From assembly GCA_900556625.1 (NCBI GenBank), contig USPQ01000001.1, positions 48,729 to 112,728 of the forward strand: a DNA stretch of 64,000 nucleotides, read 5' to 3'. This document shows positions 44,935-52,819 of the stretch, piece after piece. Every line of letters starts with the position of its first letter. Position 1 is the stretch's first letter. The translations under genes were made by a program, and so were the position numbers. Origin of the DNA: an uncultured Bacteroides sp. (lineage in GTDB: Bacteria > Bacteroidota > Bacteroidia > Bacteroidales > Bacteroidaceae). Under the pieces are notes generated by a model, which saw only the letters and a list, made by a program, of their open reading frames with translations, had not been told where the DNA came from and ran no database searches.

Positions 44935-45546
44935 TCAGGAAGCCAGCACCTTAAGGAAGACACCCACCCACATCAAATCCTCCTTGGGCATGACAAAAGT
45001 ACGAAGCTTCGCCAACGTACGGTTAAGCAGATTCATGGACGACTGTTCATTCATCTTCAGAATGTCAGCGATTTCCCGATGCGAGAGTTCGCTCACGTAA
45101 CGTAGGTAGAGAGCATGCTTCTGTCGCACAGACAGTTGTGAAAGGGCATGGAGCAACCTGCGCGCCATGTCTTGTTCCGCATCGTCCTTCGGAAAGAGGC
45201 ATTCGAACAGTTCCTCGTCTTGCGGAATACGAAAGGTACATGTCTCGATATCTTCCATGTCCTTCCACTTGGTCGCATAGTTAAAGAGGATATTCTTCAG
45301 CGAACAAAGCAGGTAGGAACGCACAGTGACATCGGACCTTACCCGTCCATTGGCAAATATACGCACAAAAAGGTCTTGAATAGCATCTTTCACCTGTTCC
45401 CGATCATCGCAACAGCGCAGACCATAGTTCATCAGTAAAGAATAATATTTCTCATACAATTCCTCCATTGCCTTCCGGTCGCCTTTTATAAGACGTTGCC
45501 ACAAAAACAGATCATCTGCATCTTGTAAAGGTTTCACTGTTTCCAT
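44935..45546 (-). CDS. ECF RNA polymerase sigma factor of the PUL
   Basis: The product has region 2 (LFLWQRLIKGDRKAMEELYEKYY; DREQVKDAIQDLFVRIF) and region 4 (LSVRQKHALYLRYVSELSHREIADILKMNEQSSMNLL) of Bacteroidetes ECF sigma-70 factors. I set the start at METVKPLQDADDL, position 45546, giving 203 residues, because an upstream in-frame extension to 45603 adds an unrelated hydrophobic stretch. It should activate the PUL operon when released from the FecR anti-sigma factor. Confidence 0.95.
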   Translation of the reverse strand: METVKPLQDADDLFLWQRLIKGDRKAMEELYEKYYSLLMNYGLRCCDDREQVKDAIQDLFVRIFANGRVRSDVTVRSYLLCSLKNILFNYATKWKDMEDIETCTFRIPQDEELFECLFPKDDAEQDMARRLLHALSQLSVRQKHALYLRYVSELSHREIADILKMNEQSSMNLLNRTLAKLRTFVMPKEDLMWVGVFLKVLAS

Positions 45547-45725
45547 TGTGCAAATAAAACCTGAAGTATTAATATACGAAATAAAAAATAGCACAAAATA
45601 CATAAATTAAACACATATTATACTAATTTAGCAATTTTAAAAAAGGATATATTGCAAAAGATGATATTGAGACCGGATATGGAAATATTATTCCTCTTTG
45701 GAATTTCGGAATGAATTATTAGTAA

Positions 45726-45733
45726 TATCTTTG
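45726..45733 (+). promoter_or_regulatory. Bacteroides -7 promoter element for mazG
   Basis: TATCTTTG is an exact consensus match followed by CA, 27 bases before the mazG ATG. Confidence 0.75.
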
Positions 45734-45759
45734 CACGAATCTTAAAAAATAAAGCGATT

Positions 45760-46548
45760 ATGTCACATACCAGACAAGAACAGATGGAAGCCTTCGGACG
45801 CTTCCTCAACATCCTCGACGAGCTGCGTGTCAAATGTCCCTGGGACCGCAAACAGACCAATGAAAGTCTGCGCCCCAACACCATAGAAGAGACTTACGAA
45901 CTTTGCGACGCCCTGATGAGGGATGACAGGAAAGAGATATGCAAGGAATTGGGGGATGTACTGCTCCACGTAGCTTTCTATGCTAAGATAGGTTCGGAAA
46001 CAGGGGATTTCGATATCAAAGACGTTTGCGACAAACTGTGCGATAAATTGATATTCCGCCATCCCCACGTGTTCGGAGAAGTAAAGGTCGAGACGGCAGG
46101 ACAAGTATCCGAAAACTGGGAACAATTGAAGCTAAAGGAGAAAGACGGCAATAAGAGTGTATTGAGCGGAGTACCCGCTGCCCTCCCCTCGCTCATCAAG
46201 GCTTACCGTATTCAGGACAAGGCCCGTAACGTAGGTTTCGACTGGAAAGAACGCGAACAGGTGTGGGCTAAAGTGAAGGAGGAAATCGGAGAGTTTCAGG
46301 CGGAAGTAGCCAATATGGACAAGGATAAGGCGGAGGCCGAATTCGGTGACGTTATGTTCAGCCTTATCAATGCGGCACGTCTCTACAAAATCAATCCTGA
46401 TAATGCTTTGGAACGCACCAACCAGAAATTCATCCGCCGTTTCAACTATCTGGAAGAACATACCATCAAAGAGGGCAAGAACATGAAAGACATGACTCTG
46501 GAAGAGATGGATGCTATTTGGAATGAGGCTAAGAAGAAAGGATTATAA
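45760..46548 (+). CDS. mazG: Nucleoside triphosphate pyrophosphohydrolase MazG
   Basis: MazG hydrolyses NTPs or dNTPs to monophosphate and pyrophosphate, lowering aberrant nucleotides in the cytoplasm. The 262-residue protein has two MazG domains. The N-terminal one carries LRVKCPWDRKQTNESLRPNTIEETYEL and the ExxE/ExxD metal site in KEICKELGDVLLHVAF. The second has EIGEFQAEVANMDKDKAEAEFGDVMFSLINAAR. Its length equals E. coli MazG. It has its own promoter and ends at a strong hairpin shared with the convergent Spy-like gene. Confidence 0.97.
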   Translation: MSHTRQEQMEAFGRFLNILDELRVKCPWDRKQTNESLRPNTIEETYELCDALMRDDRKEICKELGDVLLHVAFYAKIGSETGDFDIKDVCDKLCDKLIFRHPHVFGEVKVETAGQVSENWEQLKLKEKDGNKSVLSGVPAALPSLIKAYRIQDKARNVGFDWKEREQVWAKVKEEIGEFQAEVANMDKDKAEAEFGDVMFSLINAARLYKINPDNALERTNQKFIRRFNYLEEHTIKEGKNMKDMTLEEMDAIWNEAKKKGL

Positions 46549-46570
46549 TCTTGCACGAACTTGATACCGC

Positions 46571-46613
46571 AAAAAATGAAGGCTCTGTTCCAATGGAACA
46601 GAGCCTTCATTTC
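46571..46613. terminator. Bidirectional terminator between mazG and the Spy-like gene
   Basis: A 17-bp stem (46576-46592 with 46594-46610) is preceded by six A residues and followed by TTTCC. On the minus strand the six A residues become a T-tract, so it best serves the Spy-like gene and may also stop mazG transcription. Confidence 0.8.
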
Positions 46614-46616
46614 CTA

Positions 46617-46653
46617 CAGACGAAACGTCTGTCCGCACCGGACAGAGCGTCTG
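46617..46653. repeat. Overlapping alternative hairpins past the Spy-like gene
   Basis: CAGACG at 46617-46622 can pair with CGTCTG at 46626-46631 or with a second copy at 46648-46653. A small GTCCG/CGGAC hairpin lies between. The structures exclude each other. Confidence 0.45.
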
Positions 46654-46663
46654 ATATATTCAC

Positions 46664-47128
46664 TTACTTTTTCTTTGTATCTTTACTTTCTCCCTTGCGG
46701 TGCATTCCTCTAATCATCTCCCTATGGAAACGCATTTCCGCACGTTGCACGAGAAAAATCTTCTTACTGGAAAGGATTTTATTGAACTTGCCTAAATAGG
46801 TCTTGTCAAGTTGGTCGGCAGCAATACGGTTCTCAGCAATCTTCTCGTTGATTTCCTTGTATTGAGCTTCCGTCGTCTTATCATCTTTACCTTTGCGCAT
46901 CAAATCCCACGATTCATCATTCAGCTTCTTCTTCTTATCCTGAAGTTCAAAATAGACGGAAAAGAACTTGGCTGCCTCTTCTTTACTCAATCCAGCCTGT
47001 TCGATAATGAATGCCTTTTGTTTTGCCCTGAACTCCTCCCGGGATAAATGCTGGTCACATCCGTCAGCAGCCCAAAGAACAGGCATAAAGCCACACAACA
47101 AAACAACCCATGCAATTAGTTTTCTCAT
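46664..47128 (-). CDS. Spy/CpxP-like small periplasmic protein
   Basis: The 154-residue product has a signal peptide ending LWAADGC, then a highly charged all-helical body (LSREEFRAKQKAFIIEQAGLSKEEAAKFF) and a lysine-rich tail. The composition and helical pattern resemble Spy/CpxP or LTxxQ-type periplasmic chaperones, though the exact LTxxQ motif is absent. It follows an ECF sigma gene and its membrane partner by 27 bases, so it probably belongs to an envelope-stress response. The similarity is of pattern only. Confidence 0.75.
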   Translation of the reverse strand: MRKLIAWVVLLCGFMPVLWAADGCDQHLSREEFRAKQKAFIIEQAGLSKEEAAKFFSVYFELQDKKKKLNDESWDLMRKGKDDKTTEAQYKEINEKIAENRIAADQLDKTYLGKFNKILSSKKIFLVQRAEMRFHREMIRGMHRKGESKDTKKK

Positions 47129-47155
47129 TTTCTGTATTCAATCAGTTTTAATAAA

Positions 47156-47533
47156 TCATTCTACACTTGCATCACTCAAATAAACATATAACGAATAATC
47201 ATCCAGCATAGCACGGTCCAGTGCCACATCCAGCATTTCGTCCGATACAACTTCAGTATCCACCTCCGTCACCGCCACTTCATCGACCGCAGCAGGTTTG
47301 TGATCTGACGACGCCACCCGTATAATCAAGGCAGCCCCCACAAACATAGCTGCCATATAGAGCAATGGTTTCAGTCTTGTCCATGTACTGACAGGTTCTT
47401 CCTTGAAAACCACTTTCTCTTTTTCAGGAAGTTTATTCATCACTTCTGAAGTCAGGTTCTCAAAGTAACCATCAGGAACTTTGAAGGAATCTTCCTTACC
47501 AAGTTTCTTCAATAGGATATCTTCTTCTTTCAT
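47156..47533 (-). CDS. Small membrane protein, probable anti-sigma factor
   Basis: The 125-residue product has a charged cytoplasmic N-terminus (KEEDILLKKLGKEDSFKVPDGYFENLTSEVMNKLPEKE), one membrane segment (LLYMAAMFVGAALIIRVA) and an acidic short extracytoplasmic tail. The VPDGYFENL phrase is common in such sigma-linked Bacteroidota proteins. I prefer the ATG at 47533, preceded by a GGAG at good spacing, over the one 30 bases upstream. It lies between an ECF sigma gene and the Spy-like gene, which supports an anti-sigma role by context. Confidence 0.75.
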   Translation of the reverse strand: MKEEDILLKKLGKEDSFKVPDGYFENLTSEVMNKLPEKEKVVFKEEPVSTWTRLKPLLYMAAMFVGAALIIRVASSDHKPAAVDEVAVTEVDTEVVSDEMLDVALDRAMLDDYSLYVYLSDASVE

Positions 47534-47580
47534 TCGTTTTTCTCCTCTCTTTGATTTAGACATAGTCCGAGTCCAAAGGT

Positions 47581-48132
47581 TTAATCAATGTCTTCTAAAA
47601 ACTTCTCTATTTTCTTCACTGCATGATGATAAGACGCTTTCAAAGCACCGACTGAGGTACCGAAGATTTCAGACATTTCTTCATATTTCATTTCTTGATA
47701 GTATTTCAGATTGAACACCATGCGCTGTTTCTCCGGTAAAGTCATTAATGCCTTTTGCAAACACAACTGCGCCTCATCACCCGAAAAGTACGGGTCGCTT
47801 TCCAGTTTCTGCACAACCGCTGCTTCCGGATCATCAATGGCCAAGGTAGTGACAGCACGTTGTCTATTCAAGAAAGTAAGGCATTCATTCAACGCAATAC
47901 GATAGAGCCAGGTAGACAATTTCGCCTCAGCACGGAAATAATCAATATTCGTCCATGCCTTGATAAAAGTATTTTGCAGGAGATCGTTCGCATCCTCATG
48001 CGACAGCACCAGCCGACGGATCTGCCAATACAATTGTTCGCTATACTGCGCCACAATCATTTCAAATCCTTGTCGCTGCGTACTCTCCTCCTGGAGGAGC
48101 TTCAGAACTTCGCGCTCGTTATAAGGGGTCAT
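47581..48132 (-). CDS. ECF sigma-70 factor, RpoE-like
   Basis: The 183-residue protein has sigma region 2 (QLYWQIRRLVLSHEDANDLLQNTFIKAW; FRAEAKLSTWLYRIALNECL) and region 4 (LPEKQRMVFNLKYYQEMKYEEMSEIFGTSVGALKASYHHAVKKI). It is distinct from the PUL sigma factor and resembles RpoE-type envelope-stress sigma factors. The linked membrane and Spy-like genes downstream and the L,D-transpeptidase gene 24 bases upstream support an envelope-linked regulon. Confidence 0.94.
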   Translation of the reverse strand: MTPYNEREVLKLLQEESTQRQGFEMIVAQYSEQLYWQIRRLVLSHEDANDLLQNTFIKAWTNIDYFRAEAKLSTWLYRIALNECLTFLNRQRAVTTLAIDDPEAAVVQKLESDPYFSGDEAQLCLQKALMTLPEKQRMVFNLKYYQEMKYEEMSEIFGTSVGALKASYHHAVKKIEKFLEDID

Positions 48133-48156
48133 AATCTCTTGTATCTCTATGTTTAT

Positions 48157-49695
48157 TTATGGTTTCAAATCCAGATCGGTCATTGCCTTTAGTAAAGACG
48201 GATCATACTTATAAATGTCATCACAATACATCAAATTATTATCGGCAGACAGATAAACAGTCTGATAATCTATAAACAAAGGCACATATTTCTCCAAACT
48301 ATAATGTTTCAATTCACGATAAGCCGCACTGATAGGAAGCTTCTTTCCTTCCTCGCTTATCGGCTTGAGGTCCATTGCAATGCGGATGCGGTCTTCCAGT
48401 AATTCATCCGGTTCTTCTAATAAGAAGAAAGCAAAATCGAGTGCTTTCTGAAGACGTACACAACCATGGCTCACCGCCCGGTTCTTTCGCGTGAAAGCCC
48501 AACGGGAAGGAGTATCGTGCAAATAAACGGAATAAGGATTTGGGAAACGGAAGATGATACGCCCCAACGAATTTCCCGTCTTATTATCCTGTTTCACAGT
48601 ATAAGGTACTCCCTTGCCCGCATACCTCTCCCATTTGATACTATGAGGATCGACTTGTGTACCATTCTTATCATACACCTTCATGCGGTTACGGGTAAAG
48701 TAAGTCGTATCCCTGCGATAAGTAGGAATAATCTCTTTCCGGATAATACTTTGAGGAACATTCCAATACGGATTCAGCTCCATATAATAGATTCTGCTGG
48801 ACAACAAAGGTGTTTTATTCCTCACACTTCCCACACAAATGCGCATTTCCAGAATAGAGTCTGTTTCCTCGTTGACGGCTTGCAGCATGAATGCCGCCAC
48901 ATTTGCCACCACATATTTCTTCCCTTTATCCAGAGCATACTGCCAACGCGCCCGTTCCAGATTCAGCAATAAACGATCCCAGTAATAATCCGTAGTATCC
49001 GTCTTTCCCCAATCATTCACGCGCACCAATTCTTCCTGCATTTTCTTATAAAGACGGGAAGAGGGTTGCGCCCAATGAAAGGCGGCAGTGGGATTGGCAC
49101 GCAAAGAATCAAGAGCCGACAATGCAAATTCCATATCACAACGCTTCAGAGAAATACGGTCTATCGAATCATTCCATCTGCGCTCCGGAGGTAGAAAGCC
49201 AAACTTTAACCGGCACACATACGAAAGATAGGCAGCTGTCAACTGATATTCTAAATCCGCCAACAGGGAATTCATCGTTTTTCCATCTTGCAATTGTAAT
49301 GTACGTATCTGCTGCAACCCATTACGAATACTATCTACAGGATAAAGTCTCGGATTAATCCCATGCCGCAATATATTCTCTAACCAGTACAACATTGAGT
49401 CCGCTGCCTGCACAGTCGGTTTATCGGAGACCAATGAATCATTCAACCATAAGAAATCGCCTTCCTCCTGATAATGAGAGACTAACGCAGAATCCCAAAC
49501 TGTAGCCAGTTTATTTTTTTCCAAACAGGCATGAATGAGCTGCCGAATACTATCCGCACTGATCTGATAGGCAGGATTAAACAGTTCTTTGAAACCTGCC
49601 AAAGAGTCCGGTATCGGAGACAAAGGCTTCTCCTTTCTACAAGCAGCCAAACAAATTATACATATTACTCCCAAAAATAACCGGCTACTTTTCAT
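48157..49695 (-). CDS. YcbB/LdtD-like L,D-transpeptidase lipoprotein
   Basis: L,D-transpeptidases form 3-3 crosslinks in peptidoglycan. The 512-residue product has a lipoprotein signal (CIICLAACRKEK), an N-terminal scaffold with a peptidoglycan-binding-like region (SMLYWLENILRHGINPRLYPVDSI) and the YkuD catalytic domain. The catalytic cysteine and histidine are in AVSHGCVRLQKALDFA. Its start codon overlaps the end of rnz by 11 bases. I begin at MKSSRLF because eight upstream codons carry no signal-like sequence. The lipobox suggests anchoring in the periplasmic face of a membrane. Confidence 0.92.
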   Translation of the reverse strand: MKSSRLFLGVICIICLAACRKEKPLSPIPDSLAGFKELFNPAYQISADSIRQLIHACLEKNKLATVWDSALVSHYQEEGDFLWLNDSLVSDKPTVQAADSMLYWLENILRHGINPRLYPVDSIRNGLQQIRTLQLQDGKTMNSLLADLEYQLTAAYLSYVCRLKFGFLPPERRWNDSIDRISLKRCDMEFALSALDSLRANPTAAFHWAQPSSRLYKKMQEELVRVNDWGKTDTTDYYWDRLLLNLERARWQYALDKGKKYVVANVAAFMLQAVNEETDSILEMRICVGSVRNKTPLLSSRIYYMELNPYWNVPQSIIRKEIIPTYRRDTTYFTRNRMKVYDKNGTQVDPHSIKWERYAGKGVPYTVKQDNKTGNSLGRIIFRFPNPYSVYLHDTPSRWAFTRKNRAVSHGCVRLQKALDFAFFLLEEPDELLEDRIRIAMDLKPISEEGKKLPISAAYRELKHYSLEKYVPLFIDYQTVYLSADNNLMYCDDIYKYDPSLLKAMTDLDLKP

Positions 49696-50623
49696 ATACA
49701 GTTCCTCCGTCAATATCAATACATAAATTCTCTTTCGCTAAAATTGTCTGCGGAAAAATGGCGGACGCTTCATTAAGTAAAACAGCTTCATCTTCATATC
49801 GGGCTGAGAAATGCCCGATAACCAATTGTTTTACCTTTGCATCCAAAGCGATTTGTGCAGCTTGTGCAGCTGTCGTGTGATAAGTTTCTTTTGCCCGTGC
49901 TTGTTCCGCTTGTGCAAAAGTAGCTTCATGGAACAGCAAATCCACATTGTTGATTTGTTCCACTATAGACGGACGAAAAATTGTATCGGAACAATAAGCG
50001 TATTTGCGTGCCGGGGTCGAAGGACGGGTCAAACGCTGATTGGGAATAACTTCTCCTTCGGGAGTAACAAAATCCGCTCCGTTCTTAATACGGTTCAGTT
50101 CGTAAACCGGAACTTTATAAAAATCCACCATTTCTCTAATGATATGATTCGGACGTTGCTTCTCCTCAAACAGGAATCCGCAACAGGGAATTCGATGTTT
50201 AAGAGGGATCGTAGTTACAGTCACCGAACGGTCATCATAAATCTGTGTCGGTTCTTTCGTCTCAAATTCGTGAAAAAACACTTTATAGGTCAGTGTCTTA
50301 CAAAAAAAAGCTAGCATCGGTGCGAATAATTCTTCCAGCCCCTTAGGAGAATGAATATGTAAATCAGCCGTCCTCCCCAATAATCCGAATGTAGAGATTA
50401 GCCCCAAGAGTCCAAAGCAATGATCACCGTGCAGATGAGAGATAAAGATATGATTCAAACGGGAAAATTTAAGCCGGGAACGACGTAATTGCATCTGAGC
50501 CCCTTCCCCACAATCAATCATAAATAATTTTTCACGCAAATTGACGACTTGTGAAGTCGCAAAATGTCGTGTAGTGGGCAAAGCGGAACCGCACCCTAAT
50601 ATATGTAACTCAAACTTTTCCAT
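49685..50623 (-). CDS. rnz: Ribonuclease Z
   Basis: RNase Z removes the 3' trailer of tRNA precursors. The 312-residue product is a metallo-beta-lactamase protein with the zinc motif His63-x-His65-x-Asp67-His68 (SHLHGDHCFGLLGL). The late motifs are LFHEATFAQAEQARAKETYHTTAAQAAQIA and VIGHFSARYED. I take MEKFELHILG at 50623 as the start. An alternative three codons upstream (a TTG) falls inside the TATCTTTG promoter element, so it cannot be transcribed from that promoter. The message may be nearly leaderless. Confidence 0.96.
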   Translation of the reverse strand: MEKFELHILGCGSALPTTRHFATSQVVNLREKLFMIDCGEGAQMQLRRSRLKFSRLNHIFISHLHGDHCFGLLGLISTFGLLGRTADLHIHSPKGLEELFAPMLAFFCKTLTYKVFFHEFETKEPTQIYDDRSVTVTTIPLKHRIPCCGFLFEEKQRPNHIIREMVDFYKVPVYELNRIKNGADFVTPEGEVIPNQRLTRPSTPARKYAYCSDTIFRPSIVEQINNVDLLFHEATFAQAEQARAKETYHTTAAQAAQIALDAKVKQLVIGHFSARYEDEAVLLNEASAIFPQTILAKENLCIDIDGGTVYEK

Positions 50624-50629
50624 CTCCGG

Positions 50630-50637
50630 CAAAGATA
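50630..50637 (-). promoter_or_regulatory. -7 promoter element abutting the rnz start codon
   Basis: The minus strand reads TATCTTTG and ends only 6 bases before the proposed ATG at 50623. The transcript would therefore begin at or within a few bases of the start codon. Confidence 0.6.
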
Positions 50638-50712
50638 GAAAAAAAACATATTAATTTCGCAAGCAATGAAACAAAAGTCTTATTACCTGCCATATAGTAT
50701 CAAAAAAGAATA

Positions 50713-50720
50713 TATATTTG
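50713..50720 (+). promoter_or_regulatory. Bacteroides -7 promoter element for the DUF6377 regulator
   Basis: TATATTTG matches TAnnTTTG, 70 bases upstream of the regulator's start codon at 50791. Confidence 0.6.
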
Positions 50721-50790
50721 CATATCGACAACCGGTTTCAAGAACATGATATGAAAGCTGGTCACAGTATCAGAAAAAGAAGTATTTAAT

Positions 50791-52515
50791 ATGACGAATC
50801 CCTTTATATACAGAAAATTATCAGTATTGTTCCTACTGTTTATTACTTTCGGGAATGTTTATTCCAAGAATAAAGAAATGGAACAATTGTTTTCCAGATT
50901 GGATTCCGTATTGACAAACAGTGAAAAGTACGTTTTAGAGAAAGAAGATAAAATAGAAGAACTGCGTAAGAAACAGTCTATGCCTCTAAAACCGGAAGAA
51001 AAACTATGGCTTAACAAAATGCTGTATGATGAATATTTTGTCTATAATGCGGACTCGGCTATGGTTTATGTAAACAATAATATAGAGATAGCCAACGCAT
51101 TAGGCCGAAAGGACAAAGAACAGGAGTGGATACTGCATAAAGTTTTCCTTCTTGCAGCCCAGGGGCTACTGAATGAGGCTGAGAAAGAATTATTGAATGT
51201 AGATATAACTTCATTAAGTAAAGAAAATATGTATCAGTATTATGATACAAAAATCTATCTATACTCCCATTTGGTACAATTCATCGGTAATCGCCTGGAA
51301 CTGACAAATTCTTATTACAATCTTGAGAAGGAATTCAAGCACGAAGCTAAGAAATATATAACTCCCGATCATCCTTCATATTATAGTTTTTGTGCGTCAC
51401 TACATAGAGAATATCCCCGTTCTGCAGAGGGAGACAGTATAAAATTAAAATTAAAAAATATAGTAGACAAGTCATCATTGTCCACGCGGGTGGATGCCAT
51501 CAATTCTTATATGCTTGCTATCATGTTTTACAATGAAGGCGATGAAGATAATTACGTAAAATACCTTATTTATTCTGCCATAGCCGATATTAAAATCTGC
51601 AACCGCGATATAGCTTCATTGGAGGAACTTTCCAATATCCTCTATTTGCGTGAAGACATAGACAGAGGCTACACTTACATCAGTTATTGCTTTAAAGCCG
51701 CATTGCTGTATCCCAACAGGGTGCGCGTAATAAACATATCGACCGTTATGGATAAACTACAGCAGGCCTATCGCGAAAGGAACAAAATACAGGAAAGCAA
51801 ATTGCGTAAATCACTCTACACCACAAGTATATTATCCATTGTATTACTCATCTCCATCCTACTCATTTATTTCCAATTCAGAAAACTGTCTCGTTCACGT
51901 AAAAAACTGAACGAAAGTAACCGACTGCTTAATTCACACGTCAAAGAACTTTCTGAAGCCCAACGAATGCTGGGTGAAGTGAACGGAGAACTTAGCGAAG
52001 TAAATGAAAAGCTAAAAGTGATCAATAACCAATTACTAGAGTCCAATTATGTGAAAGAAGAATACATCGGATATGTATTCTCAATATGCTCCAATTATAT
52101 AACCAAACTTGAAGAATACAGGAAGAATATCAGCAGAAAACTTAAAGCCGGTCAAATAGACGATATCAAATCATTAACTTCCAACATTACGATGGTACAA
52201 AGTGAGTTGAAGGAGTTCTATCATAGTTTCGACGCTATTTTCCTACACGTATACCCCGATTTTGTAAAAGACTTCAATTCCCTCCTGCGTCCCGAAGAAA
52301 AGATAATGCTTAAAGAAGGCGAACTCCTGAACACGGAGTTGAGGATATATGCGCTTGTCAGACTCGGAATAAATGACAGTATGAAGATTGCAGAATTTCT
52401 TCATTGCTCTCCGCAGACGGTTTACAATAATCGTTTAAAAACCAGAAACAAGGCAATAATTCCTAAGGAAGAATTCACCGAGACGGTACGTTCATTGGGT
52501 AAAATGCAAAAATAG
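50791..52515 (+). CDS. DUF6377-type membrane-spanning transcriptional regulator
   Basis: The 574-residue protein resembles SusR-like regulators. An N-terminal signal/anchor (about residues 10-25) and a periplasmic TPR-like helical sensor domain (about 30-335) precede one membrane segment at about 343-362. A heptad-rich coiled coil (about 365-425) follows. The cytoplasmic C-terminus has a helix-turn-helix (LGINDSMKIAEFLHCSPQTVYNNRLKTRNKA, about 525-555). It lacks histidine-kinase motifs, so it is not a hybrid two-component system. It precedes the glucan locus on the same strand by 304 bases and is its likely regulator, with the ligand sensed in the periplasm. Confidence 0.85.
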   Translation: MTNPFIYRKLSVLFLLFITFGNVYSKNKEMEQLFSRLDSVLTNSEKYVLEKEDKIEELRKKQSMPLKPEEKLWLNKMLYDEYFVYNADSAMVYVNNNIEIANALGRKDKEQEWILHKVFLLAAQGLLNEAEKELLNVDITSLSKENMYQYYDTKIYLYSHLVQFIGNRLELTNSYYNLEKEFKHEAKKYITPDHPSYYSFCASLHREYPRSAEGDSIKLKLKNIVDKSSLSTRVDAINSYMLAIMFYNEGDEDNYVKYLIYSAIADIKICNRDIASLEELSNILYLREDIDRGYTYISYCFKAALLYPNRVRVINISTVMDKLQQAYRERNKIQESKLRKSLYTTSILSIVLLISILLIYFQFRKLSRSRKKLNESNRLLNSHVKELSEAQRMLGEVNGELSEVNEKLKVINNQLLESNYVKEEYIGYVFSICSNYITKLEEYRKNISRKLKAGQIDDIKSLTSNITMVQSELKEFYHSFDAIFLHVYPDFVKDFNSLLRPEEKIMLKEGELLNTELRIYALVRLGINDSMKIAEFLHCSPQTVYNNRLKTRNKAIIPKEEFTETVRSLGKMQK

Positions 52516-52651
52516 AGAGAGCAAACAAACCATTTTACTTCATAAACTATTTACCTCTACCAAACATTATATAATTAATAATCAACACATTAACTTTTTA
52601 TTTATTTACTCTTACTATTTACTTGTATATACACCGTACCTTATACTATAC

Positions 52652-52659
52652 TACCTTTG
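52652..52659 (+). promoter_or_regulatory. Bacteroides -7 promoter element of the glucan operon
   Basis: TACCTTTG is an exact TAnnTTTG match. Transcription would start near 52666, giving a leader of about 150 bases before the enzyme-barrel gene. Confidence 0.7.
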
Positions 52660-52665
52660 TCCTCC

Positions 52666-52689
52666 AAGAAATTAATCAAGAAATTAATC
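52666..52689 (+). repeat. Tandem 12-bp repeat AAGAAATTAATC at the predicted start site
   Basis: Two perfect copies of AAGAAATTAATC abut at 52666-52677 and 52678-52689, immediately after the -7 element. Repeats at this position can be operators or initial-transcribed-region control elements. Confidence 0.6.
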
Positions 52690-52819
52690 GAGTATATACT
52701 TTTTAAATTTAATCTATGAGGCAAGAGAAACTACTAGGTCCAAAGCAAACTATGAAACATACGTTTGTAATCTCAGACGCTTTCTTTTCACAAAGTGCTA
52801 ATTTGTTATTTTACTTATC

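Larger units (their letters stand above)
52516..52819 (+). promoter_or_regulatory. 304-base regulatory region of the glucan locus
   Basis: No gene is seen here. The region is AT-rich and contains three copies of TATTTAC (52548-52554, 52603-52609, 52616-52622) upstream of a TACCTTTG promoter element at 52652-52659. A perfect tandem 12-base repeat lies at 52666-52689, at the predicted start site. The remaining leader of about 130 bases ends at the start codon at 52820 and includes a small ACAAA/TTTGT hairpin at 52791-52807. This is the natural site for control by the DUF6377 protein. Confidence 0.55.

Noticed and set aside
50791..52515. Hybrid two-component system reading of the regulator
   Set aside because: There are no histidine-kinase H, N or G boxes and no receiver domain. 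The protein ends in a helix-turn-helix after a coiled coil, which fits DUF6377 instead.
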